DNA from: Micromonospora sp. NBS 11-29
Lineage (GTDB): Bacteria > Actinomycetota > Actinomycetes > Mycobacteriales > Micromonosporaceae
Reading direction: 5' to 3'
Assembly (NCBI RefSeq): GCF_002140155.1
Contig: NZ_NAPR01000006.1
Coordinates: 667 to 34,593, forward strand
Length of the DNA: 33,927 nt
Part shown: one piece after another, positions 1-10,045 of the stretch
Position numbering within the stretch: the stretch's first letter is position 1
How the letters are laid out: every line of letters begins with the position of its first letter
The notes under the pieces: model-generated
Databases searched by the model: none
What the model was told of the DNA's origin: nothing
Seen by the model: the letters and a program-made list of their open reading frames with translations, nothing else
Made by a program: the position numbers and the translations under genes

Positions 1-275
1 CGGTGTTCCACCCACGCAGCACCGATCCCGTCCGGCGGACCGAGTTACGAAGTCCGGGGCCGGGGAGGGGGGTCCACCGCCCGTATGGTCGGGCAGAGGT
101 GCCAGCTCGGGGAAGTGGCGGCATCGGATGTGGCGCGACCCGGTCAGATCGCCGAACTGGGGTTGATCAGGAGAACGGCCGCAAGGCCCGGGCCACCGTA
201 CGGGCACGCGGGCCCGGGGAGACCCGAACAGGGCCGGACCGGGGGTGGCCGGCCGCGCCCGAACCGGCGGAAACG
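1..275. other. Gene-free stretch at the left edge, downstream of the atpC-DUF2550 unit
   Basis: I see no convincing coding region here on either strand. Open frames run through it, but their products are Arg/Pro/Gly-rich and lack recognisable motifs, and they continue antisense across the DUF2550 and atpC genes. The stretch holds one GC-rich hairpin (187-218). It is probably the spacer between the DUF2550 gene and the next gene outside the window. Confidence 0.5.
187..218 (-). terminator. Possible terminator hairpin after the DUF2550 gene
   Basis: CCCGGGCC at 187-194 is the exact reverse complement of GGCCCGGG at 211-218, giving an 8-bp stem with a 16-nt loop. It lies about 57 nt past the DUF2550 stop codon. 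There is no U-tract, so this call rests on position and stem only. Confidence 0.3.
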
Positions 276-731
276 TCAGGCGGCGGGCCAGTCCTGGGAG
301 GCCAGACGCGGCGAGACCGCCCCGGGTGGGGCGGCCTCAAGCCAGGAGAGGAAGCCGGTGACCGTGGACCGCGCCATGGCGATCTCGACCGGAGCGTGGT
401 GACTGGTACAGCGCAGGATCACCCAGTCGGTCGGCATCGAAAGGCGCTCCTGCCCCTCCGGGAGCCGGCGCCGCTCCACCGCCAGCCCCTTGCGGGAGAG
501 CACCCGCTTGGGGCGAAGCGCGAAGCTGAACATGCGGTACCACCGGAGTTCGTCGCCGACGAAGCGGCCGAAACCGGGCGACCAGCCGCGACCGTCGAGG
601 ATCGTGGAGACGCGGACGCTCAGCCGGATGATGCCGCCACTCCGGGTGACCAGGGCCCGCCGGATGAAGAGGATCAGAAGTCCGACGACGACGACCGCGA
701 AGCCGATTCCGATCCCTTCCACGATCTCCAT
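276..731 (-). CDS. DUF2550 family membrane-anchored protein
   Basis: The 151-residue product has one N-terminal hydrophobic segment (about residues 8-26), followed by a basic stretch and a soluble domain. The overall pattern (Gly-Gly followed by a beta-rich SVR...GRGWSPG...RYxxD-like region with many Arg) matches the actinobacterial DUF2550 family. The Mycobacterium tuberculosis member, Rv1312, is also encoded directly after atpC. Its function is not known. The ATG start is 11 nt after the atpC stop codon, so the two genes are almost certainly co-transcribed. The conserved neighbourhood suggests a link to the membrane or ATP synthase, but that is inference only. It is probably a single-pass membrane protein with its domain on one face; I cannot determine the orientation. 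Confidence 0.85.
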   Translation of the reverse strand: MEIVEGIGIGFAVVVVGLLILFIRRALVTRSGGIIRLSVRVSTILDGRGWSPGFGRFVGDELRWYRMFSFALRPKRVLSRKGLAVERRRLPEGQERLSMPTDWVILRCTSHHAPVEIAMARSTVTGFLSWLEAAPPGAVSPRLASQDWPAA

Positions 732-742
732 CGGCGGGTCGG

Positions 743-1021
743 TCAGCGGGCCGGGGTGGCCGGGGTGGCGCTCTCGGCCAGGACTGTCACGCCCTCACCG
801 GTGACCGACAGGAAGCCGCCGGCGACGTCGTACGCGACCTGCTGGCCACCGGCCTGCTTGATGCGCACCTGGCTGGGCTCCGCGAGCTGGCCGAGCAGCG
901 GCGCGTGCCCCGGCAGCACACCGAGTTCGCCCTCGGTCGTGCGGGCGACGACCATCTCGGCCTCGCCGGTCCAGACCTTCTCCTCGACGGCTACGAGCTC
1001 GACGTGAAGCTGCTGTGCCAC
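743..1021 (-). CDS. atpC: F1Fo ATP synthase epsilon subunit, short form lacking the C-terminal helical domain
   Basis: Epsilon is part of the F1 central stalk with gamma; its beta-sandwich docks on gamma and the c-ring. The 92-residue product contains the whole N-terminal sandwich, including the characteristic EGELGVLPGHAPLL (residues 30-43) and GGFLSV (68-73). It ends at an ESATPATPAR tail. The usual 35-50 residue alpha-helical hairpin is missing (E. coli epsilon has about 138 residues, mycobacterial about 121). Only 11 nt separate the stop from the next start, so no frameshifted remainder can be hidden there. The start is GTG with an AAGGAG ribosome site 6 nt upstream. Unusually, the gene is separated from atpD by an LCP-family gene and a terminator, and it has a promoter-like sequence of its own at 1055-1084. 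Confidence 0.95.
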   Translation of the reverse strand: MAQQLHVELVAVEEKVWTGEAEMVVARTTEGELGVLPGHAPLLGQLAEPSQVRIKQAGGQQVAYDVAGGFLSVTGEGVTVLAESATPATPAR

Positions 1022-1054
1022 GCTGTCTCCTTGCTGCGGCGGCGGATTTCCGAA

Positions 1055-1084
1055 AGTCTAGTCGCGCCCCCGGGGCCCGCCCAA
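1055..1084 (-). promoter_or_regulatory. Putative promoter of atpC-DUF2550
   Basis: Read on the minus strand there is TTGGGC (1079-1084), an 18-nt spacer, and TAGACT (1055-1060). This fits the actinobacterial housekeeping pattern TTGNNN-N17/18-TANNNT. It predicts a start near 1048 and a leader of about 27 nt that contains the AAGGAG ribosome site. It lies in the 113-nt gap between the LCP gene and atpC. This is based on consensus only. Confidence 0.5.
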
Positions 1085-1085
1085 C

Positions 1086-1126
1086 GCGGGTGGTGAGAGC
1101 CGAACCACGACGGCCCCCGCACCCGC
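1086..1126 (-). terminator. Possible terminator after the LCP-family gene
   Basis: GCGGGTG (1086-1092) pairs with CACCCGC (1120-1126). A competing inner pair, GTGGT (1090-1094) with ACCAC (1104-1108), overlaps it. The structure begins about 9 nt past the LCP stop and lies just upstream of the proposed atpC promoter. The stem is modest and there is no U-tract. Confidence 0.3.
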
Positions 1127-1134
1127 TCAGGCTA

Positions 1135-2268
1135 CTAGCTCTTCTGCTTGAAGTCGGGGTGCTCCAGCAGGAACGCGTCCACCTGCTCGGTGCGCAGGGC
1201 CGCGAAGAAGTCGTCGGCCGGGGCGAGCAGTTCCTCACCCCGGTAGGCGCTGCCGCTCCCGATCGGCCCACCCGGGAGCTTGATCGTCTCGATCGCGTCG
1301 GCGCGGATGCCCTTCAGGGCGAGCCCGAAGTCGACCACGCTGTTGCCCCGACCGTTGAAGATCAGCGACTGCCCGGCCGCGCGCAGCACCCGGTCCAGCT
1401 TGACCGGGTTGGCCACCACGTCGGCGCTGAACGCCTGGCTCACCATGGCCTTGACGAACTGCTGCTGGTGCCGCTGCCGGCCGTAGTCCGCGTCCGGCAC
1501 GCCGTTGCGCGGGTAGCGCTGCCGCACGTAGTCCAGCGCCTGCCAGCCGTTGAGGTGGGCGTCGCCCTTCTCGTACCGTGCCTGGGGCCCGAGGTAGCCC
1601 CCGCCGCCGGGCCTGAGCTGGCGCGGCGACCCGTCCGGCTGGAGGTGCTCGGACTTCACGTCCCGCTCGATGTGCATGTCGACGCCGCCCATGGCGTCGA
1701 CGATCTTCTTGAACCCGCTGAAGTTGATGATCGCGCCGGCGTCGAAGCGCTTGATGCCGGTGAGCTGCTGCACGGTCTTCGCGAGCAACTCGAAGCCCTG
1801 CGCGGCGCTCGGGTCCTTGCCCGGCACGTTGCTGCCGTGCGACATGGCCGCGTTGATCCGGTCGGTGCCGCCGCCGTAGTCGGCCTTCGGGAACGCCGGG
1901 ATGTCCACCCGCAGGTCACGGGGGAGCGAGAAGAGGTAGCCCCGGTCCATGCTGGCCGGCACGTGCAGGATCAGGATCGAGTCGGAGAGCGGCCGGGTCC
2001 TCGGATTGCGCGGGTCGATGCCCACCAGCAGGATGTTGAGCGGCCCCTTGATGTCGCTCTTCTTCTCGGTGGCGCCGGCGGCCTGGTCGCCGAAGAGGTC
2101 GCCCTTGCCGACCGCACCCTCGTAGCGGGCGACCAGCGTCTGGTAGCCCACCAGCACGGAACCGCTGAGCACCACCATGACGATGCCGAAGATGGTGCAG
2201 ACCCGGGCCCACCGGGGCACGTCACGCCACCGGGAGCGCCGGCCGCGCTCCGTGCCGCCCTTACCCAC
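1135..2268 (-). CDS. LytR-CpsA-Psr (LCP) family cell-wall polymer ligase
   Basis: LCP proteins transfer glycopolymers from undecaprenyl-phosphate carriers onto peptidoglycan at the outer face of the membrane. With a start at 2268 the product has 377 residues: a basic N-terminus, one transmembrane segment (about 22-41), then the LCP domain. The family motifs are present: LLVGID (80-85), a DSILI strand (96-100), SLPRD followed by R120 (114-120), TDRINAAMSHG (135-145), the SGFKKIVDAMGGVDMHI strand region, and NGWQALDYVRQR. The GTG at 2268 is chosen because GGAG lies 6 nt upstream. An ATG at 2274 has that GGAG directly against it, and a TTG at 2337 has no ribosome site. The gene sits between atpD and atpC, which is unusual. 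The hairpin at 2437-2470 should separate it from the main atp transcript. Confidence 0.92.
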   Translation of the reverse strand: MGKGGTERGRRSRWRDVPRWARVCTIFGIVMVVLSGSVLVGYQTLVARYEGAVGKGDLFGDQAAGATEKKSDIKGPLNILLVGIDPRNPRTRPLSDSILILHVPASMDRGYLFSLPRDLRVDIPAFPKADYGGGTDRINAAMSHGSNVPGKDPSAAQGFELLAKTVQQLTGIKRFDAGAIINFSGFKKIVDAMGGVDMHIERDVKSEHLQPDGSPRQLRPGGGGYLGPQARYEKGDAHLNGWQALDYVRQRYPRNGVPDADYGRQRHQQQFVKAMVSQAFSADVVANPVKLDRVLRAAGQSLIFNGRGNSVVDFGLALKGIRADAIETIKLPGGPIGSGSAYRGEELLAPADDFFAALRTEQVDAFLLEHPDFKQKS

Positions 2269-2436
2269 GAGCATCTCCAATCGTCGCGCCCACGAAGAGG
2301 AGACGGGCGCAGGAGTCCGTTTCGTTGCAGAGATCAACGGCTGTGATGCGAAGTCGTGTCACGAACGGTACCGCGCGCCCCGACGAACCGCTGACCGGCG
2401 AATCGGGCATCCGGCGGGCAGCGACCACGAACTGGC

Positions 2437-2470
2437 GAAGGCCGCCCCGACGAACGTCGGGACGGCCTTC
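2437..2470 (-). terminator. Strong hairpin terminator after atpD
   Basis: The arms 2437-2452 and 2455-2470 are complementary over 16 bp with a single mismatch and an AA loop. The hairpin starts 18 nt past the atpD stop codon. No U-tract follows, as is common in high-GC actinobacteria. It marks the end of the main atp operon before the LCP gene. Confidence 0.75.
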
Positions 2471-2488
2471 GTGGGTGTGAGCGGGCTC

Positions 2489-4872
<2,384 letters not shown>

Positions 4873-4876
4873 CGGA

Positions 4877-6529
4877 TCAGCTCTCGGCCGGGCGGTCGGT
4901 GGTGCCGTCGCGGAAGCGGGTCACCGTCTCGCGGGTCTGCTCGCCCTCCAGCGGCTTGGCCGGCGCGTCGTTGACCCGGACCTCGTCCTCCTTGCCCAGG
5001 AAGACCTGCTTGAACTCGCTGATGGCCGAGTCCAGCGAGGAGATGAGGTCGTCGCCCCACTTGTTGTCCGCGATCGCGGCCAGCACGCCCTCGTGCTTGT
5101 GCCGGAGGTACTGGAGGAACTCCGACTCGAAGCGACGCACCTCACCGACCGGGACGTCGTCGAGCTTGCCCTCGGTGCCGGCCCAGACGGAGACGACCTG
5201 CTCGTGCACCGGGTACGGCGAGTAGTTCGGCTGCTTCAGCAGCTCGACCAGCCGGGCACCCCGGTTGAGCTGGTTCTGCGAGGCCCGGTCCAGGTCCGAG
5301 GCGAAGGCGGCGAACGCCTCCAGCTCGCGGAACTGGGCCAGGTTCAGCCGCAGCGAGCCGGCGACCTTCTTCATCGGCTTCACCTGCGCCGCGCCACCGA
5401 CCCGGGAGACCGAGGTGCCGACGTTGATGGCCGGCCGGACGCCCTGGTTGAACAGGTCGGTCTCGAGGAAGATCTGGCCGTCGGTGATCGAGATGACGTT
5501 GGTCGGGATGAACGCCGAGATGTCGTTCGCCTTGGTCTCGATGATCGGCAGGCCGGTCATCGAGCCGCCGCCCAGCTCGTCGGAGAGCTTGGCGCAGCGC
5601 TCCAGCAGGCGGGAGTGCAGGTAGAAGACGTCACCCGGGTACGCCTCGCGGCCCGGCGGGCGACGCAGCAGCAGCGACACAGCCCGGTACGCCTCGGCCT
5701 GCTTGCTCAGGTCGTCGAAGACGATCAGGACGTGCTTGCCGCCGTACATCCAGTGCTGCCCGATGGACGAGCCGGTGTAGGGGGCGAGGTACTTGAAGCC
5801 GGCCGGGTCGGAGGCCGGGGAGGCGACGATGGTGGTGTATTCCATCGCGCCCGCCTCCTCCAGCGTCCCCTTGATGGAGGCGATGGTGGAGGCCTTCTGG
5901 CCGATCGCGACGTAGATGCAGCGGACCTGCTTCGTCGGGTCGCCGGAGCGCCAGTTCTCCCGCTGGTTCAGGATGGCGTCCAGCGCGACCGTGGTCTTGC
6001 CGGTCTTCCGGTCGCCGATGATCAGCTGGCGCTGGCCACGGCCGATCGGGGTCATCGCGTCGATGGCCTTGATGCCGGTCTGCAGCGGCTCGGAGACGGA
6101 CTGCCGGGCCATCACGTTCGGGGCCTGGAGCTCCAGCTCGCGGTAGCCCTCGTTGGCGATGTCGCCGAGGGCGTCGATCGGGTCGCCGAGCGCGTTGACC
6201 ACGCGACCGAGGAACGCGTCACCGACCGGTACGGAGAGCACCCGGCCGGTGCGCTTGACGCGCTGGCCCTCTTCGATCCCGCCGAAGTCGCCGAGGACGA
6301 CGACACCGATCTCCCGGACGTCGAGGTTCAACGCCACGCCGAGCGTGCCGTCCTCGAACTCCAGGAGCTCGTTGGTCATGGTCGAGGGGAGACCCTCGAC
6401 GTGGGCGATGCCGTCGCCGGCGTCGGCGACGGTGCCGACCTCCTCACGGGAGACGTCGGCCGTGTAGGAGGAGACGTAGCGCTCCAGGGCGCCGCGGATC
6501 TCCTCCGTCGAGATGGTCAGCTCGGCCAT
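4877..6529 (-). CDS. atpA: F1Fo ATP synthase alpha subunit
   Basis: Alpha is the non-catalytic nucleotide-binding subunit of F1. The 550-residue product has the N-terminal barrel, the P-loop GDRKTGKT (172-179), a Walker B strand ending LIVFDD (268-273) and the SVSRVGG arginine finger (Arg376). The last 35-40 residues (from about 512) form a charged, probably flexible tail absent from the E. coli protein. Mycobacterial alpha carries a comparable extension, which is known to restrain reverse rotation and ATP hydrolysis. Whether this tail does the same is inference. The ATG start has AAGGAAG about 6 nt upstream. Confidence 0.99.
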   Translation of the reverse strand: MAELTISTEEIRGALERYVSSYTADVSREEVGTVADAGDGIAHVEGLPSTMTNELLEFEDGTLGVALNLDVREIGVVVLGDFGGIEEGQRVKRTGRVLSVPVGDAFLGRVVNALGDPIDALGDIANEGYRELELQAPNVMARQSVSEPLQTGIKAIDAMTPIGRGQRQLIIGDRKTGKTTVALDAILNQRENWRSGDPTKQVRCIYVAIGQKASTIASIKGTLEEAGAMEYTTIVASPASDPAGFKYLAPYTGSSIGQHWMYGGKHVLIVFDDLSKQAEAYRAVSLLLRRPPGREAYPGDVFYLHSRLLERCAKLSDELGGGSMTGLPIIETKANDISAFIPTNVISITDGQIFLETDLFNQGVRPAINVGTSVSRVGGAAQVKPMKKVAGSLRLNLAQFRELEAFAAFASDLDRASQNQLNRGARLVELLKQPNYSPYPVHEQVVSVWAGTEGKLDDVPVGEVRRFESEFLQYLRHKHEGVLAAIADNKWGDDLISSLDSAISEFKQVFLGKEDEVRVNDAPAKPLEGEQTRETVTRFRDGTTDRPAES

Positions 6530-6544
6530 CCTCTGCTTCCTTAA

Positions 6545-6565
6545 GTATCTCAGGGCCCGGGATAC
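6545..6565 (-). other. Hairpin in the atpH-atpA spacer
   Basis: GTATCTC (6545-6551) pairs with GGGATAC (6559-6565), including one G-U pair, around a 7-nt loop. A perfect palindrome, ACCGGCCGGT, follows at 6571-6580. The 86-nt spacer is the longest gap between F1 genes upstream of atpD. The hairpin could be an mRNA processing or stability element that adjusts alpha/beta levels relative to delta, but nothing proves this. Confidence 0.35.
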
Positions 6566-6615
6566 CTAGTACCGGCCGGTCCGATGGCGGCGAATCAGGG
6601 CTGCTCAGACGCTGG

Positions 6616-7437
6616 TCAGCGCTTCGCGAGCGCGTTGCGGGTCTCGTTGAGGCGGCGCAGGACGGTGCCGTCGTAGAGGTCGGAGCCGACCCGTACGCGC
6701 ACTCCCCCGAGCACGTCGGGGTCGACCGTCTGCTTGACGGACACCTCCCGACCGTACATCGCGGAGAGGCGGGCACCCAGGCGTCGCTCCTCCTCGTCGG
6801 TCAGCGGGGCCGCCACGGTCACGTACGCGACCTGCCGGTCCCGCCGGTCGGCGGCCAGCTCGACCAGCCGGGTGAGCGCACCGCCGAAGGAGCGTCCACC
6901 GAAGCCCGCGAGCGCGGCCTCGACCAGGCGGACGGTGACCGGCCGGGCCTTACCGGCGAGCAGCTGCTGGGCCAGCTCGGCCCGCCGCTGCACCGGCGCC
7001 ATCGGGTCGGAGAGCGCGTTGGACAGCTCGGCGGAGCCGGAGACGACCTGCCCGAAACGGAACAGCTCGTCCTCCACCTCACCCAGCTCGCCGGCCGTGT
7101 CGGCGCTGGCCAGGAGCGCCTCCACGCCGAGGCGCTCGACGCCGTCGAGCAGCTCGGACGGGGCCGACCAGCGGCCTGCGACCAGCGAGGCGAGCAGGTC
7201 GAGCGCGTCCGCGCCGATCCGGTCGCGCAGCATGTCGCCGAGCAGGCCGGAGCGGTCCGCGCCGGTGCGCGCCGGGTCGGAGAGCGCCCGGCGCAGTCGC
7301 GGCTCGCGCCGCAGCAGGGCGGCGACGGAGAGGATGTCGTCGGCGGTGGAGGCCACCGCCGACGGCTCCGCGCCGCGGACGTACGCGTCGAGGCGGTCCA
7401 CCCCGGCGGAGTACGACTCCCGGCTGGCGGCCTGCAT
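6616..7437 (-). CDS. atpH: F1Fo ATP synthase delta subunit
   Basis: Delta caps the alpha3beta3 head and ties it to the b-subunit stalk. The 273-residue product is about 95 residues longer than E. coli delta. The typical C-terminal delta domain is recognisable (VTVAAPLTDEEERRL around 205-219, then DPDVLGGVRVRVGSDLYDG near the end). The extra N-terminal helical part is usual in actinobacteria. The ATG start overlaps the atpF stop by one base (TGATG), so translation is probably coupled to atpF. Unlike in mycobacteria, delta is not fused to a second b-type subunit. Confidence 0.97.
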   Translation of the reverse strand: MQAASRESYSAGVDRLDAYVRGAEPSAVASTADDILSVAALLRREPRLRRALSDPARTGADRSGLLGDMLRDRIGADALDLLASLVAGRWSAPSELLDGVERLGVEALLASADTAGELGEVEDELFRFGQVVSGSAELSNALSDPMAPVQRRAELAQQLLAGKARPVTVRLVEAALAGFGGRSFGGALTRLVELAADRRDRQVAYVTVAAPLTDEEERRLGARLSAMYGREVSVKQTVDPDVLGGVRVRVGSDLYDGTVLRRLNETRNALAKR

Positions 7438-7976
7438 CAGCGGGCCCCCGTGCTCTCGAGACCGCTCAGGAACCGGTCGACGGTGCCCTTGCGACGTGCC
7501 TCGTCGGCCAGCGACTCGCCGACGATCTTGCTGGCCAGGTCGACCGCGATGGTGCCGACCTCGGTACGCAGCTCGCGCACGATGGTGGCGCGCTCGGCGG
7601 CGAGCTGCTCCTTGCCGGCGGCGATGATCCGGTCGGACTCCTCGCGCGCCTTGGCGAGGATGTCCTGGCGGATGCCCTCGGCGTCGGCCCGGGCGTCGTC
7701 GCGGATCTTGGCGGCGTCGGTACGCGCCTCCGCGAGCTGGGCACGGTACTGCTCGAGCAGCTGGTTCGCCTCGGCCTGCGCGGCCTCGGCGCGCTTGATG
7801 CCACCCTCGATCGCGTCGACCCGGGCCTGGAACGTCTGCTCCATGCGCGGGAAGACGAACTTCATCAGGACGACGCAGAGCAGGATGAACGCGATCCCGC
7901 CGACCACGATCTCCTGCCAGGCGGGGATGATCGGGTTGTGCTCCGATCCTCCGCCCTCAGCGGCGAGGAAGTACAT
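7437..7976 (-). CDS. atpF: F1Fo ATP synthase b subunit
   Basis: The b subunit forms the peripheral stalk that holds F1 against the membrane sector. The 179-residue product has a short N-terminus, one transmembrane helix (about 22-43), then a long Ala/Glu/Arg-rich helix expected to form the parallel b-b coiled coil, and a C-terminal part that contacts delta. The start is ATG with a strong GGGAGG ribosome site 5-6 nt upstream. It is preceded by atpE and overlaps atpH by one base. Only one b gene is visible, so the stalk is probably a homodimer. Confidence 0.98.
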   Translation of the reverse strand: MYFLAAEGGGSEHNPIIPAWQEIVVGGIAFILLCVVLMKFVFPRMEQTFQARVDAIEGGIKRAEAAQAEANQLLEQYRAQLAEARTDAAKIRDDARADAEGIRQDILAKAREESDRIIAAGKEQLAAERATIVRELRTEVGTIAVDLASKIVGESLADEARRKGTVDRFLSGLESTGAR

Positions 7977-8002
7977 GGAAACCTCCCGGTCTCAGGGCCG
8001 AA

Positions 8003-8276
<274 letters not shown>

Positions 8277-8306
8277 GGACGACAACGGTTGGTGCGAAAG
8301 ATCGGA

Positions 8307-9104
8307 TCAGTGCTCGTCGGCGAGGGCGCCCTGCACGTAGCTGGCGGTCAGCACCGTGAAGACGTACGCCTGAAGGACGATCACCAGGAACTCGAGGAAG
8401 GTCAGCGCGATCGTCATCACCCAGGACAGCACCGAGACCGGCGCCAGCCAGACGTTGGCGCTGAGCATGGCGAACCCGCCGAGCGTGAAGACCAGCAGGA
8501 GCATGTGGCCGGCGAACATGTTCGCGAAGAGACGGACGGCCAGCGAGAACGGCCGGACCAGGAAGGTCGAGAAGAACTCGATCGGGATCAGCAGCGGCAG
8601 GATGTACCACGGCGCCGGCGGGATCAGGGAGTTCTTGACGTACTTCGCGAAGCCGTGGTGCCGGATGCCGATGTAGTTGAACAACACGTAGCTGATCACG
8701 GCGAGGAAGGCCGGGAAGGCGATGTGCGAGTTCGGCGAGATCTGGAAGAACGGCAGGATCGCGAAGAAGTTCGTCAGCAGGATGAAGCAGAAGAGCGTGG
8801 TGAAGTAGGGAGCGAACCGCACCCCCGTGTGCCCGATCATGTCCACCGCGATGTTGTTGCGCACGAAGCCGTAGATCGACTCGGCGTACCACTGGCGCTT
8901 GGTGGGCACCAGCTGCGGCTTCCGGTAGCTGACCAGGAAGAAGATGATCAAGATGCCGACGGCGATCCACACCATCGCCGTGATCTTGGTGAACCAGTAC
9001 GAGTTCTCCGCACCCCAGGGCAGGATGCTGGGCAGGTAGAAGTCCCCCACGCTCGGTGGGAATTCCGCCTGGCCCTGAGCCAGGACGTTCGCCTGTCCGA
9101 ACAC
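8307..9104 (-). CDS. atpB: F1Fo ATP synthase a subunit
   Basis: The a subunit forms the two proton half-channels beside the c-ring. From the GTG at 9104 the product has 265 residues and several hydrophobic helices. It includes the key helix RPFSLAVRLFANMFAGH, whose Arg191 is the essential arginine facing the c-ring carboxylate. A longer open frame adds 60 residues upstream, but they are Arg/His-rich and overlap the AtpZ-like gene. The GTG has AGGAAGG 6 nt upstream, at 9111-9117. That site overlaps the stop codon of the preceding gene, which suggests translational coupling. Confidence 0.97.
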   Translation of the reverse strand: MFGQANVLAQGQAEFPPSVGDFYLPSILPWGAENSYWFTKITAMVWIAVGILIIFFLVSYRKPQLVPTKRQWYAESIYGFVRNNIAVDMIGHTGVRFAPYFTTLFCFILLTNFFAILPFFQISPNSHIAFPAFLAVISYVLFNYIGIRHHGFAKYVKNSLIPPAPWYILPLLIPIEFFSTFLVRPFSLAVRLFANMFAGHMLLLVFTLGGFAMLSANVWLAPVSVLSWVMTIALTFLEFLVIVLQAYVFTVLTASYVQGALADEH

Positions 9105-9115
9105 CGCGTCCCTTC

Positions 9116-9352
9116 CTAAGTAGGCGTGCCCAGCCGGCGGACGACCAGGATGATGCCCCCGGCCATGCCGAGCACGACCCCGATGCCGGTGGCGATGCCG
9201 CCGGTATCGAGCCAACGGTCGACCAGCCAGCCGATGAAACCCCAGACGAGCATGCCCCCGATGAGGTATGAGAGCGCGGTCCAACCCTGACCGGCACCGG
9301 ACGGAACGTCGCCCGAGCCGCCAGCGTTGGGGGGTTTCTGGTCACCGGCCAT
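9116..9352 (-). CDS. AtpZ/AtpI-family small membrane protein
   Basis: The 78-residue product has a Gly/Pro-rich N-terminus and two transmembrane helices (about 26-47 and 53-74), with WLVDRWLDTGG between them. This is the architecture of the AtpZ/AtpI family encoded at the head of many atp operons and implicated in c-ring assembly or Mg2+ uptake. The start is ATG at 9352; an in-frame extension reaches 9406 but would run through the inverted repeats. There is no good ribosome site before 9352. The stop codon lies inside the atpB ribosome site. I cannot tell from sequence whether it works in assembly or ion transport. Confidence 0.85.
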   Translation of the reverse strand: MAGDQKPPNAGGSGDVPSGAGQGWTALSYLIGGMLVWGFIGWLVDRWLDTGGIATGIGVVLGMAGGIILVVRRLGTPT

Positions 9353-9365
9353 GACGGGGCGAACG

Positions 9366-9371
9366 ATATCA
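9366..9371 (-). promoter_or_regulatory. Possible -10 element of the atp operon
   Basis: TGATAT on the minus strand lies 13 nt before the ATG at 9352. The position where a -35 box would fall is occupied by the inverted repeat at 9385-9410 and does not resemble TTGACA. If real, the transcript would have a leader of only about 7 nt, consistent with the absence of a ribosome site. Confidence 0.3.
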
Positions 9372-9384
9372 GTCGAGCAGAAGA

Positions 9385-9418
9385 GGTTGTGCCTCACCCC
9401 CCGCACAACCTGGTTGTG
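9385..9418. repeat. Cluster of three inverted half-sites upstream of the AtpZ-like gene
   Basis: On the plus strand, GGTTGTGC (9385-9392), GCACAACC (9403-9410) and GGTTGTG (9412-9418) occur in a row. The first two make an 8-bp hairpin with a 10-nt loop. The last two make a perfect 15-bp palindrome, CACAACCTGGTTGTG, with one central base. The cluster lies between the AtpI-like and AtpZ-like genes. It could be an operator for the atp operon or a terminator for the upstream gene; on the minus strand the hairpin is followed by a pyrimidine-rich TCTTCTGCT. Confidence 0.6.
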
Positions 9419-9526
9419 TGGGACACGGGCGGGCGAAGTCGTCTGGAGGCACGGTACTCCTCCCCCGCCACTGAGAGAATGACCGATCCCGGACTCGCCG
9501 GCGCGGCGTGTCGAAAATCGGGACGC

Positions 9527-9958
9527 TCAGCCCGCCGACCGTCGCGCGTGGACCGTGGTCAGCCACCAGACGTGCACCCCGGTCCAGACCACCACGCCCG
9601 CGGCGATGCCGAGGCAGAACGGGACCAGCCCCGGCCAGCCGGTCGAGGCGACCAGCACCATCACCCCGCCGAGCGCGGTGATCTTGGCGACGTAGAGCCC
9701 CAGCCCGAACGGCAGCACGAGCTGCGGATCCCGGGCGTCGGCCCAGGCCAGCACCACCGTGGTGAGCGTGTAGCTGGCCGCCGTGACGGCCACCCCGGCC
9801 GCCGCGCCGAGCGCGCCGTCCGCGCCCCGGGTCACCCCGCCGAGCACCGCCGCCAGCGCGGCCAGCACCGCCACCGCGCCCAGCAGCACCGGCAGGTGGC
9901 GCAGTCGCCAGCCGCGGTCCGCGGTCGCCTCCGCCGCGCGCGGCCCGGACTCAGCCAC
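9527..9958 (-). CDS. atpI: AtpI-like four-helix membrane protein
   Basis: The 143-residue product has four hydrophobic segments (about 23-44, 50-72, 81-104 and 108-130) and short charged ends. This length, topology and place at the head of an atp operon match the actinobacterial ATP synthase protein I family (as Rv1303 in M. tuberculosis), which is thought to help assemble the c-ring. The match is by architecture and position more than by a signature motif. The GTG start at 9958 has no clear ribosome site. A 174-nt gap containing inverted repeats separates it from the AtpZ-like gene, so it may form its own transcript. Confidence 0.75.
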   Translation of the reverse strand: MAESGPRAAEATADRGWRLRHLPVLLGAVAVLAALAAVLGGVTRGADGALGAAAGVAVTAASYTLTTVVLAWADARDPQLVLPFGLGLYVAKITALGGVMVLVASTGWPGLVPFCLGIAAGVVVWTGVHVWWLTTVHARRSAG

Positions 9959-10045
9959 GGGGGTACGCCGGGAGCGCGATGATCATTTGCAGTTCCCTCG
10001 CGTTCTCCACAGCGAAGGAGTCTACGGAGCCGCACACTGGAGACC

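Noticed and set aside
787-976. Frameshift hiding the missing C-terminal part of epsilon
   Set aside because: The beta-sandwich reads without a break, and the next gene begins 11 nt after the stop. There is no room for a displaced domain.
9105-9284. N-terminal extension of AtpB by 60 residues
   Set aside because: It is Arg/His-rich and overlaps the AtpZ-like gene. The GTG at 9104 has an AGGAAGG site at correct spacing.
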